Assembly: GCF_008033385.1 (NCBI RefSeq)
Contig: NZ_VOGY01000001.1
Span: 248,001 to 312,000 of the forward strand
DNA length: 64,000 nt
Direction of reading: 5' to 3'
Source of the DNA: Algibacter pacificus
GTDB taxonomy: Bacteria; Bacteroidota; Bacteroidia; Flavobacteriales; Flavobacteriaceae
The translations under genes and the position numbers were made by a program. Every line of letters starts with the position of its first letter. Positions within the stretch are counted from its first letter, which is position 1. Shown here one piece after another: positions 35,710 through 43,132 of the stretch. The notes beneath the pieces are model-generated. The model did no database searches, was not told the origin of the DNA, and saw only the letters and a program-made list of their open reading frames with translations.

Positions 35710-36495
35710 ATGAAACGACAATTACTTTTAATGCTTTTACTGGCCATAATTCAATATGAAACGAATGCGCAAGTAAAATCTACAAACGTTGTTAATCTAT
35801 TGTCTGGTATGACAGCCAAAATAGATTTAGATAATAGTAATAATACTGCTACATTAACCTTTGTAGGACCTTCAGATAGGTGGTTTGCGTTACAATTTGG
35901 AGATTTCAGCGCAGGAGGAGGTATGGGCAATGGAGAAGATGTTGTCTATTATAATGGTTCTACTTTAGTTGATGCAGTTCACAATGGCATCGGTATAGCG
36001 CCTTCTAATGATGCTAACCATTGGAGCCTAATTTCTAACACAACTTCATCCGGAACACGTACCATAATTGCGACTCGCCCATTTAATACAAGTGACAATA
36101 ATGACTATGTTTTTAATTTTAATGATAACACAATAGATTTCGCATTTTCAAGAAGTAGCTCTGCTAGTTTCTTATTAGCATACCATGGGTTTTCAAATAG
36201 AGGCTATGCACTTAACAATGCATTTACAACATTGGGCATTGATGATTTTGAAGCTGAAAAGAATACAATAAAACTAGTGCCAAATCCAGCAGTAACAGCC
36301 TTTTATATAGATACCAATTCTAAACAGGATATTACCAAAGTCACAATATTCAATGCTTTGGGACAAGAAGTAATGTCCGTTAAAAATGGGTTCTACGAAA
36401 ATATAGACATTTCCGGTTTATCAGTAGGAAACTATTATGTTGAGGTCAAGAATAATATAAATGAGGTTACAATAAAAAAGCTGCTAAAACAGTAA
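35710..36495 (+). CDS. DOMON-like secreted protein with T9SS type A sorting domain
   Basis: 261 residues. Signal peptide (LLLMLLLAIIQYETNAQ), then a domain of about 150 residues (TAKIDLDNSNNTATLTFVGPSDRWFALQFGD ... FLLAYHGFSNRGYALNN) with the look of a DOMON domain, which binds haem or sugars. The C terminus (KLVPNPAVTAFYID ... VTIFNALGQEVM ... LSVGNYYVEVK ... KKLLKQ) is a type A T9SS sorting domain, so the protein is sent to the cell surface. A surface haem protein fed by the cytochromes of the operon is plausible. Confidence 0.83.
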   Translation: MKRQLLLMLLLAIIQYETNAQVKSTNVVNLLSGMTAKIDLDNSNNTATLTFVGPSDRWFALQFGDFSAGGGMGNGEDVVYYNGSTLVDAVHNGIGIAPSNDANHWSLISNTTSSGTRTIIATRPFNTSDNNDYVFNFNDNTIDFAFSRSSSASFLLAYHGFSNRGYALNNAFTTLGIDDFEAEKNTIKLVPNPAVTAFYIDTNSKQDITKVTIFNALGQEVMSVKNGFYENIDISGLSVGNYYVEVKNNINEVTIKKLLKQ

Positions 36496-36500
36496 TTTAA

Positions 36501-37286
36501 ATGAAGGATAAAGTCCTTTTAGTTGTCTTTTTAAGCTTTAGTATATATTTTTTTTTAGATGATTTGTATTTCAAATCTGTAAGAGGTTATATTAATGAGA
36601 CACTACTCAATATGGGAATTAGCCATAATATCTCATATTTAATATTTGGAATACCATTATTCCTAGGAGTACTGTTATTAAACGAACCCAAAGATTTTTT
36701 TAAGAGTTTAGGGTTGAATGCACCTTTTCTAAAAGGAATTGGGTTTTCCATGTTTTGCACGGTTCCAATGTTTGTAGGTTTTTCCTTCTTATTTACTTTA
36801 AATAAGGAGCTATCACTTAACGAATTTTTAATATCAGGAATTGCAGCAGCTTTTTTTGAAGAACTTTACTTTAGAGGATTTTTATTTGGCTTTGTATTTA
36901 GGTTTACGCGCCTAGGTTTTTTCCTCTCAATAATTTTAGGAGCGATATTATTTGCAATAATTCATTTATACCAAAGCCAAGAACTAATAACACTCGTAGG
37001 TATTTTCTTGACCACCTTTATAGCTGCCATAATTTTTGCATGGGTCTATGTAGAGTGGGAGTTTAATATATGGGTGCCTATTGGCTTACATTTTTTCATG
37101 AATCTTTCTTGGATGCTTTTTTCTGTTAGCGATAATGCACTCGGAGATATTTATGCCAACAGTTTTAGAATTATAAGTATCGTACTCATTTTTGTGTTTA
37201 CCATTATTTATAAAAAAAGAAACAAACAGCCATTTTATATTACAAAAAAGAATATGTGGTTCAAAAAACCTATTCAAATCAAGTAA
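36501..37286 (+). CDS. CPBP family intramembrane metalloprotease
   Basis: 261 residues and about eight hydrophobic helices. The family motif EELYFRG (EExxxR), a His in AIIHLYQ and HFFMN-type third motif are present, so it is likely an active Rce1/CPBP-like protease. In bacteria these act on leader peptides or membrane proteins. In line with the redox operon, five bases after the previous gene. Target unknown. Confidence 0.87.
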   Translation: MKDKVLLVVFLSFSIYFFLDDLYFKSVRGYINETLLNMGISHNISYLIFGIPLFLGVLLLNEPKDFFKSLGLNAPFLKGIGFSMFCTVPMFVGFSFLFTLNKELSLNEFLISGIAAAFFEELYFRGFLFGFVFRFTRLGFFLSIILGAILFAIIHLYQSQELITLVGIFLTTFIAAIIFAWVYVEWEFNIWVPIGLHFFMNLSWMLFSVSDNALGDIYANSFRIISIVLIFVFTIIYKKRNKQPFYITKKNMWFKKPIQIK

Positions 37287-37311
37287 CAATTAATAAAACA
37301 AAAAAGAAGTA

Positions 37312-37767
37312 ATGGATTCAGTGTTTAATATTTGGAAAACTAATAGAAGACTTCACCTAAAATATTTAAAAAATTACAATGTAAAACAATTAAATACAAT
37401 CCCATTAGGGTTCAATAATAACCTTATTTGGAATATTGGTCACATTATAGTGGCGCAACAGGCTCTATTATACAAAACAGCAGGACTTGAAGGCTACATT
37501 TCAGACACAATGTTTAACACCTATAAACCCGGAACAAAACCAAATAGAGAAATTCAACAGGAAGAAATAGACGAGTTGAAAATACTTTTATTGGCATTAG
37601 TCGAATTAACAAAAGTTGACTACCAAAACAATCTGTTTTCAAATTTTAAACCATTCAAAATAGAAACAGGATTTAAACTTAACACTATTGAAGATGCCAT
37701 ATTGTTTAATAATTATCATGAGGCAATGCATTATGGCATAATAAAAAGCATCACAAATCTTATTTAA
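37312..37767 (+). CDS. DinB family protein
   Basis: 151 residues forming a four-helix bundle. Metal-ligand pattern of DinB/YfiT: His in IWNIGHIIVAQQ and the pair in NNYHEAMHYG. Members include bacillithiol/mycothiol-type S-transferases and thiol-dependent detoxification enzymes. A thiol-transfer role would suit the oxidative theme but is inference. Confidence 0.86.
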   Translation: MDSVFNIWKTNRRLHLKYLKNYNVKQLNTIPLGFNNNLIWNIGHIIVAQQALLYKTAGLEGYISDTMFNTYKPGTKPNREIQQEEIDELKILLLALVELTKVDYQNNLFSNFKPFKIETGFKLNTIEDAILFNNYHEAMHYGIIKSITNLI

Positions 37768-37799
37768 CTATTCATTAAAAAACACCTATTCTAACTAAA

Positions 37800-38123
37800 A
37801 TGGATTATTACAAAAATGTAGATGAGCTCGACTGGCAAGTCGGAAATATTGTTGGCTTTTCGAGTAAAAAATTATTATCGTTAACAGGAAGTAACTTTAA
37901 ATTAGTGAAAGTGGCACCTTTTGCCACCTACCCTGTTCATGTTCATCCTAATAAAAATGAAGTACTCTTAATATTAGAAGGCACAATATCTGCTACCATA
38001 GACGATAAAATATATAAAGGGAAGCCATCAGATATTTTTATGTTTCCAGTAGGAATACAGCACAGCATAATAAATACGTCAAATAAAGAATGTGTAGTTT
38101 TTATTGCTTCTATGGATAACTAA
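37800..38123 (+). CDS. Cupin-domain protein
   Basis: 107 residues, one cupin barrel. Motif 1: PVHVHPNKNEVLLILEG (HxH, E); motif 2: PVGIQHSIIN. Metal-binding residues are complete. Could be a sensor, isomerase or quercetinase-like enzyme. Last gene of the same-strand run that starts at 33057. Confidence 0.86.
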   Translation: MDYYKNVDELDWQVGNIVGFSSKKLLSLTGSNFKLVKVAPFATYPVHVHPNKNEVLLILEGTISATIDDKIYKGKPSDIFMFPVGIQHSIINTSNKECVVFIASMDN

Positions 38124-38169
38124 TAGCTCTAATAATTTCAAATGAATTCATAATCAATACAAATTAACA

Positions 38170-39015
38170 GTGAATGTATTTAATCGAATAGTAACAAATT
38201 TTGAAGCTTCATTGAATACTATTGAAACAGATAATGGTGATGTCTTAATTATTGCAGAAAAGAATATAAAAGAAGCTAAAGAAGTACTAAATAAAGTCAG
38301 ATTACTTATAGGTAAAAGAGGATTTAAATCATTTGAAGAAGAAATATACTTTTTTAAACAAATTAAACCAAAAATATATAGTAAGCTAATTTATTATCTA
38401 AAATTATTTACTATAGAAAGTAAAAGACCCAGAAGCAGTAAGAAAACGCAAATAAAGTATTTTAATAGTCACATAGATAAATTACAAACGTATTTTAATG
38501 ATAATTTAGAATTCTATCATTATTACAGGAGAGGTTCAACAATTTTCGATAGGCAATATTTTACTAGAAAAAATTCAGATTTAAGATTGCACCCAGATAC
38601 ATTCCATTTTTTATCTGATGAACAATTCTCAACGAGCCATGATAGTACGGTTGCAATGATACTAGCTTATGATATGTTAATTGTATACTTAAAAAAAGAA
38701 ATTGATAAACTAGAAAACAAGAATAATATGGAAGCGACAATAAATCCTTTTCAAAAGCAATCTCGCTTATTCTGGACTGCTAATAAAACTGATTTGATCG
38801 AACTCATTTATGCATTACAAAGTTCAGGTGCAATTAATAGTGGAACTGCTGATATAAAAGAAATGGCAACGGCCTGTGAGCTGCTGTTCAATATCGATTT
38901 GGGCGATTACTATAGAACTTATTTGGAAATTCGTTCACGTAAAACAAATCAAACAAAATTTCTAGATAAAATGAAAGATTCATTGGTTACAAGAATGGAA
39001 AGTGCCGATGAATAA
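38170..39015 (+). CDS. RteC domain protein (mobile-element regulator)
   Basis: 281 residues from a GTG start. The C-terminal region (FQKQSRLFWTANKTDLIELIYALQSSGAINSGTADIKEMATACELLFNIDLGDYYRTYLEIRSRKTNQTKFLDKMKDSL, about 200-275) is the RteC DNA-binding domain; in CTnDOT RteC activates excision in response to tetracycline. In flavobacterial islands RteC homologues sit near HTH and integrase genes. No RteAB two-component pair is seen here. It marks the switch from cargo to the element's own maintenance genes. Confidence 0.88.
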   Translation: MNVFNRIVTNFEASLNTIETDNGDVLIIAEKNIKEAKEVLNKVRLLIGKRGFKSFEEEIYFFKQIKPKIYSKLIYYLKLFTIESKRPRSSKKTQIKYFNSHIDKLQTYFNDNLEFYHYYRRGSTIFDRQYFTRKNSDLRLHPDTFHFLSDEQFSTSHDSTVAMILAYDMLIVYLKKEIDKLENKNNMEATINPFQKQSRLFWTANKTDLIELIYALQSSGAINSGTADIKEMATACELLFNIDLGDYYRTYLEIRSRKTNQTKFLDKMKDSLVTRMESADE

Positions 39016-39335
39016 AATACCCAAGTTGGGTGTTGTAAAAAGTATCTTTTAGTCATAAAATTTATAGTATTTTAATTATTGTTCTATTAGAAATTATTAT
39101 CAAATGATATTAATGTAAGTCATTAAAAATGAGTAAATAAAATCACCCAACTTGGGTGCTTCTTGTGAATAAACCTCACTATTTCACTTCATATTTGCCA
39201 AACGAAAGTCAAATCGACAGATTCACGAACACATGTTTATTAAAATATAAAAGTTCGTGAGCTAAATCACATTAATAGCTACTGCTACGAATGTTATATT
39301 CAAAGCGGTAGCTATTTTAAGCTAAAAACTTTATT
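39016..39335. repeat. Structured non-coding region with paired palindromes
   Basis: No gene. Two palindromes of the same kind, ACCCAAGTTGGGT (39019-39031) and CACCCAACTTGGGTG (39144-39158), each follow AATAAAAT and so form a direct repeat about 125 bases apart. Then ACGAAAGTCAAA (39202-39213; reverse of TTTGACTTTCGT before the integrase), TCACGAAC/GTTCGTGA (39223-39230/39253-39260) and AGCTACTGC/GCGGTAGCT (39278-39286/39305-39313). Likely regulatory sites for the HTH/RteC genes or an origin. Confidence 0.45.
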
Positions 39336-39614
39336 ATGGCAGCAACAATTATCACTACCGAAGATCTTCGTGAATTTAAAGAAGAATTACTAGAAGACAT
39401 TAAAACAATCATTAACCACCAGTCAGGTTTCTCGCCTAAAAAATGGCTCAAATCACCAGAGGTTCGCGACCTATTAAGCATCTCACCTGGAACATTACAA
39501 AATTTGCGTATCAATGGTACATTACCATATACCAAAGTCGGAGGAGTTATTTATTACGACTACGAAGAAATTCTAAAAGTAATGGAAGAAAACCGCATTC
39601 ATAACAAATTTTAA
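39336..39614 (+). CDS. Excisionase-type helix-turn-helix protein
   Basis: 92 residues. N-terminal helix, then KKWLKSPEVRDLLSISPGTLQNLRINGTLPYTKVGGVIYYDYEEILKVMEEN, a MerR/excisionase-like winged helix that is standard in Bacteroidota integrative elements. Probably the recombination directionality factor or a regulator of transfer genes. It follows the structured region with candidate binding sites. Confidence 0.87.
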   Translation: MAATIITTEDLREFKEELLEDIKTIINHQSGFSPKKWLKSPEVRDLLSISPGTLQNLRINGTLPYTKVGGVIYYDYEEILKVMEENRIHNKF

Positions 39615-39629
39615 AACCAAAAGTACGCT

Positions 39630-39736
39630 GTCATTTCGAGCATTACTGAAATGAAAATATATTTTCATTGAAAGTATGTAACGCAGTTATCGAGAAATCT
39701 CATGCTGATTTGTCATTCCTGCGTAGGCAGGAATCC
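39630..39736. repeat. Two dispersed-repeat types side by side
   Basis: GTCATTTCGAG at 39630-39640 pairs with CGAGAAATC at 39691-39699; then TGTCATTCCTGCGTAGGCAG (39711 onward) contains the stem TTCCTGC/GCAGGAA. Both types are scattered in Bacteroidota genomes. The second can be read as LSFLRRQES in frame with the next gene, which would give a false N-terminal extension. Confidence 0.5.
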
Positions 39737-39742
39737 ATTTCT

Positions 39743-40279
39743 ATGAATGAAGTTAATTATATCAAACATCTAAACGCAGTTTTCAACCAATTCTCAAAAG
39801 ACAGTCGTTTAAACCCAACCCACATAAGCTTGTACATAGCCTTATTTCAGTTGTGGAATTTAAACCGATTTTTAGAAGAGTTTTATATAAACCGTGATGA
39901 GGTTATGCAGTTATCTAAAATAGGCTCTAAATCTACCTATCACAGATGCATCAAGGAATTAAATCATTGGAAATATATCGTGTATTTCCCATCCCACAAT
40001 CCGTATAGAGGGAGTAAAATTAAGATGCTCAAATTTGGGACAAGTTCTGGACAAGTAGTAGGACACAACAATACTCAAATCGAGACAAGTACTGGACAAG
40101 CACTGGTACCTATATATAAACATATACAAACTATAAAAAACAAAAACAGTAATAAACAGGAAAATTTTAAAAATTCAGATTTTAATGATTCTGAAAATAA
40201 TGGCAAACACAAAAGCAGTATCCCAAATTCGGACAACCTAAAGACTACTAAAAATAAAAACTATAACGAGCCTCTCTAA
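39743..40279 (+). CDS. Replication-type/helix-turn-helix protein of the element
   Basis: 178 residues from the ATG at 39743; earlier in-frame starts would translate the dispersed repeat and are rejected. Residues 10-100 (AVFNQFSKDSRLNPTHISLYIALFQLWN ... DEVMQLSKIGSKSTYHRCIKELNHWKYI) form a winged helix like that of plasmid replication or primosome-loading proteins. The C-terminal tail is low-complexity and Lys/Asn rich. Next to a DnaC-like ATPase gene, which suggests a replication pair for the excised element. Confidence 0.72.
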   Translation: MNEVNYIKHLNAVFNQFSKDSRLNPTHISLYIALFQLWNLNRFLEEFYINRDEVMQLSKIGSKSTYHRCIKELNHWKYIVYFPSHNPYRGSKIKMLKFGTSSGQVVGHNNTQIETSTGQALVPIYKHIQTIKNKNSNKQENFKNSDFNDSENNGKHKSSIPNSDNLKTTKNKNYNEPL

Positions 40280-40315
40280 TTGTCATTGCGAGGAACGTAG
40301 TGACGTGGCAATCTC
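40280..40315. repeat. Dispersed palindromic repeat (TTGCGAGGAACG type)
   Basis: TTGTCATTGCGAGGAACG followed by TAGTGACGTGGCAATCTC, a type with stem TTGC/GCAA scattered in Bacteroidota. It directly follows the 40279 stop. Confidence 0.5.
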
Positions 40316-40327
40316 ATAAATACAAGT

Positions 40328-40990
40328 ATGAACACAAATCAACCCCACATAATCATCGAAAAAGGAGTGCAATACAAACTTGGTGAGCTTAAAAACAATT
40401 GTATTCAATATGATTTCAAAAGCATACTCATTTACCTCGATGCAAAAGGAAAAATGATGTTTGGTAAAAACTTCAAGATTTATGAAGAAGATGAGGTGGT
40501 GCTTTACAAGCTGTGCATCTATTTTATTCGCGATTTTGAAGCCTGTGCAAAATTGAAAATAGACCCAAACAAAGGTATTCTGTTATCTGGTCCTGTAGGA
40601 TGTGGTAAAACCAGTTTAATGAAACTGTTAAGGCATATCGTACCGCATCATAAACCGTATGAAGTTATTCCTGCAAGAAACATCACGTTTGCATTCAACA
40701 ATATTGGGTATAAGACGATTCAAGAATATGGCAACAGTAGTTTTTACTGTTTTGATGATTTAGGCGTAGAAACAACCGGAAGACATTTTGGAAAAGATTG
40801 CAATGTTATGGGCGAAATCCTCTTATCCCGATATGATTTATTTCTTCAGCGAAAAATTAGAACTCATGCAACTACAAACTTAAACGCCCAGGAATTGGAA
40901 GAACGATATGGAAACAGAGTTCGTTCCAGAATGCGCCAACTATTCAATTTAATAGCATTTGATAAGGAAAGTGTTGATAAGAGAAAATAA
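40328..40990 (+). CDS. DnaC/IstB-like P-loop ATPase
   Basis: 220 residues. Walker A GPVGCGKTS (about residues 90-98), Walker B SFYCFDDLGVE, and an arginine-rich sensor segment (ERYGNRVRSRMRQLFNLIAF). This is a single AAA+ module as in helicase loaders. With the preceding winged-helix protein it probably starts replication of the excised element. Confidence 0.85.
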   Translation: MNTNQPHIIIEKGVQYKLGELKNNCIQYDFKSILIYLDAKGKMMFGKNFKIYEEDEVVLYKLCIYFIRDFEACAKLKIDPNKGILLSGPVGCGKTSLMKLLRHIVPHHKPYEVIPARNITFAFNNIGYKTIQEYGNSSFYCFDDLGVETTGRHFGKDCNVMGEILLSRYDLFLQRKIRTHATTNLNAQELEERYGNRVRSRMRQLFNLIAFDKESVDKRK

Positions 40991-41316
40991 CGCACAACAC
41001 CGACACAACACCGATAATTTCCCATTAATACACCAAGGCAAATATTACCTTCGTTTTCAAAATAAGGGCAAAAAATCTTAAAAATTACCCTCGTTAATAA
41101 TATTTTATTTGCAATCAACAACACAATTTGTAGTAAATCGCAAATTAAACTTTGGCAAAAAACTCAAAATTTGCCAAAACTTAATTACCAAAAGCAAACT
41201 ATTATTTTCTTACTACCCTACTTATTCTCAAATACTTTTTATATATTTGTTCACGTTTTACATTTGTTCACGAATAATGAACGTTTAAAATTAATGAACA
41301 GAAAAGGTTGGCAATA
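40991..41316 (+). promoter_or_regulatory. Promoter region of the defence-like operon
   Basis: No gene. Two -7-like boxes (TATATTTG near 41242 and TACATTTG at 41259-41266) lie within two direct copies of ATTTGTTCACG (41245-41255 and 41262-41272). The second continues as TTCACGAA (41267-41274), which also occurs in the palindrome at 39222. An operator overlapping the promoter is likely. Confidence 0.5.
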
Positions 41317-42312
41317 ATGAATGAAATAGATATTTTAAATAAAGCAATTCATAATTTAGAAAAGGACATTCCAATAATTTGGAACTGGAAAAATAAGGAT
41401 TACAATAATGATATAGGTATCGATGGGGAGTTAGACTTAATAATAAACAATCAAAATATTTTAATGGTTGTTGAAGTTAAGAAAGACGTTAAAAACCACC
41501 AGTTATTTAACATAATTGAATACAATAACAGGTTTGAAAACTTTTTGTTGGTAGCGGAAAAATTATATCCAAAGGTAAAGAAAGAACTGCGAGAAAATCA
41601 AGTAAATTATCTTGAGGGTAATGGTAATGTGTACATTAATAAAGCGGATATTTTTCTTTATATCGATACTAATAAAACCACCAGAAATCAAAAAGAAAAA
41701 GGAAACCGAGCTTTTACAAAAACAGGATTAAAAGTAGTATTTCACTTTTTATTGAATCCTCTACTTATAAACCAAACGCAACGAGAAATTGCTCATATTA
41801 CCAATGTTGCGTTAGGTAATATTCCGTTGATTATAAATGGATTGTTGGAAAACAACTTCATCTTAAAACTAAATAAAAATGAATATGTAATTAACAATTA
41901 TCAAGAATTGTTAAACAAATGGATAACAGAATTTGAGCAAACATTAAAACCTACTATATTCAAGCAACGTTTCAGATTTCAAAATGAAAATCAAAACTGG
42001 AGAGCATTACAATTAAACACTGAAAAAACGGTTTGGGGAGGTGAACCAGCAGGAGATATTATGACTAACCATCTACGTCCGGAAAATTTCACTTTGTACA
42101 CCAATGAAACAACAAGAGATTTAATGATAAATTATAGATTATTACCAGATGATGAGGGTAATATTTGGGTATATGATAAGTTTTGGACAATGGACTTTAA
42201 TAATATAGCACCAGCAGAATTAGTCTATACCGATTTAATGATTAATGATGATAAAAGAAGCAAAGAAACAGCAAAATTAATTTTTGATGAGTACATCCAA
42301 CCAAACATATAA
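41317..42312 (+). CDS. AbiEi-like protein with PD-(D/E)XK-like N terminus
   Basis: 331 residues from the ATG at 41317. Residues 30-56 read NDIGIDGELDLIINNQNIL then MVVEVKK, i.e. E38-x-D40 and E53-x-K55, the pattern of a PD-(D/E)XK nuclease. Residues about 130-200 (TKTGLKVVFHFLLNPLLINQTQREIAHITNVALGNIPLIINGLLENNFILKL) are a winged helix like that of AbiEi-family antitoxins. A C-terminal domain follows. Relatives in Bacteroidota are annotated as type IV antitoxins beside nucleotidyltransferases. Its end overlaps the next gene by 26 bases. Confidence 0.72.
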   Translation: MNEIDILNKAIHNLEKDIPIIWNWKNKDYNNDIGIDGELDLIINNQNILMVVEVKKDVKNHQLFNIIEYNNRFENFLLVAEKLYPKVKKELRENQVNYLEGNGNVYINKADIFLYIDTNKTTRNQKEKGNRAFTKTGLKVVFHFLLNPLLINQTQREIAHITNVALGNIPLIINGLLENNFILKLNKNEYVINNYQELLNKWITEFEQTLKPTIFKQRFRFQNENQNWRALQLNTEKTVWGGEPAGDIMTNHLRPENFTLYTNETTRDLMINYRLLPDDEGNIWVYDKFWTMDFNNIAPAELVYTDLMINDDKRSKETAKLIFDEYIQPNI

Positions 42313-43132
42313 ACAGCTTTCAATACCATATTTTAAAGAAGTTTTTGACTGTATTGATAAAGTGATGATAAAACTAAATGTACCTTATTATTTAATAGGT
42401 GCAAGTGCAATAGCTTTAGAACTGTTAAAGGAAGGGATAAAACCAAGTAGAGGTACAAAAGATATAGATTTTGCAATAATGATAGCTTCCCTACAAGAGT
42501 TTGAAACAATTGTAGAAGAATTGAGCAACTACGGCTTTAATAAAGTAGAAGCACCCTGGACACTCTACAACGATAAATTTAATATAGTCATAGATTTATT
42601 GCCTTTTGGAGAAATTGAAGAAAATTTCACAATCAATTTCAATGAACGTTATACCGATTTACATGTTTTAGGTTTCAGTGAGGTATTGCAAAATCCAGAA
42701 ACTGTACAGATAGAAGAAAAGTCCGTAAAAATTCCATCCTTATCAGGAATGGTTATTTTAAAACTAATTGCTTGGAGCGACAGACCAGAAGAACGTGACA
42801 GTGATTTATACGATATTTTAAGAATCATCGAATATTATTTTGACTTGAATTTTGATGAAATAGTAGAACATCACAACGACACCTTTCCTGAAGAGGAAGA
42901 TTTAGATCAACTTAAAATAGCCGCAAGAGTTTTGGGCAGAAAAGCAAGTCAATATTTAAATGTATCTGAAGCAATTAAAAGCAGAATTTTAAACACATTA
43001 AACGATAATGTTTCGGATGCCAAAAATTCAGCAATTGCAAAACAATGGGTAAGTAAAAAAGAATGGGATTTAGAATATGCTGTTCAAATTTTGGAAGAGT
43101 TTAAACTTGGAATAATAGAAAAAGTAAATTAA
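42287..43132 (+). CDS. Nucleotidyltransferase (AbiEii-like)
   Basis: 281 residues from the ATG at 42287 (an upstream TTG is less likely). The polymerase-beta-type active site is GASAIALELL followed by RGTKDIDFAIMI with the Asp pair D59 and D61; the third carboxylate may be in NIVIDLLPFG. Such enzymes act as toxins that modify tRNA ends in AbiE-type systems, or as antitoxins in others. It overlaps the AbiEi-like gene and touches the STAND gene (TAA directly followed by ATG), so the three are translated together. Confidence 0.8.
   Translation: MSTSNQTYKQLSIPYFKEVFDCIDKVMIKLNVPYYLIGASAIALELLKEGIKPSRGTKDIDFAIMIASLQEFETIVEELSNYGFNKVEAPWTLYNDKFNIVIDLLPFGEIEENFTINFNERYTDLHVLGFSEVLQNPETVQIEEKSVKIPSLSGMVILKLIAWSDRPEERDSDLYDILRIIEYYFDLNFDEIVEHHNDTFPEEEDLDQLKIAARVLGRKASQYLNVSEAIKSRILNTLNDNVSDAKNSAIAKQWVSKKEWDLEYAVQILEEFKLGIIEKVN

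Noticed and set aside
39668-39742. N-terminal extension of the 39743 gene (MKVCNAVIEKSHADLSFLRRQES)
   Set aside because: It translates two dispersed repeats; the ATG at 39743 starts the conserved winged-helix protein.
38170-41000. Full conjugative transposon of CTnDOT type
   Set aside because: RteC and an IntDOT-like integrase are present, but no MobA/relaxase, TraG or other Tra genes lie between the att sites.
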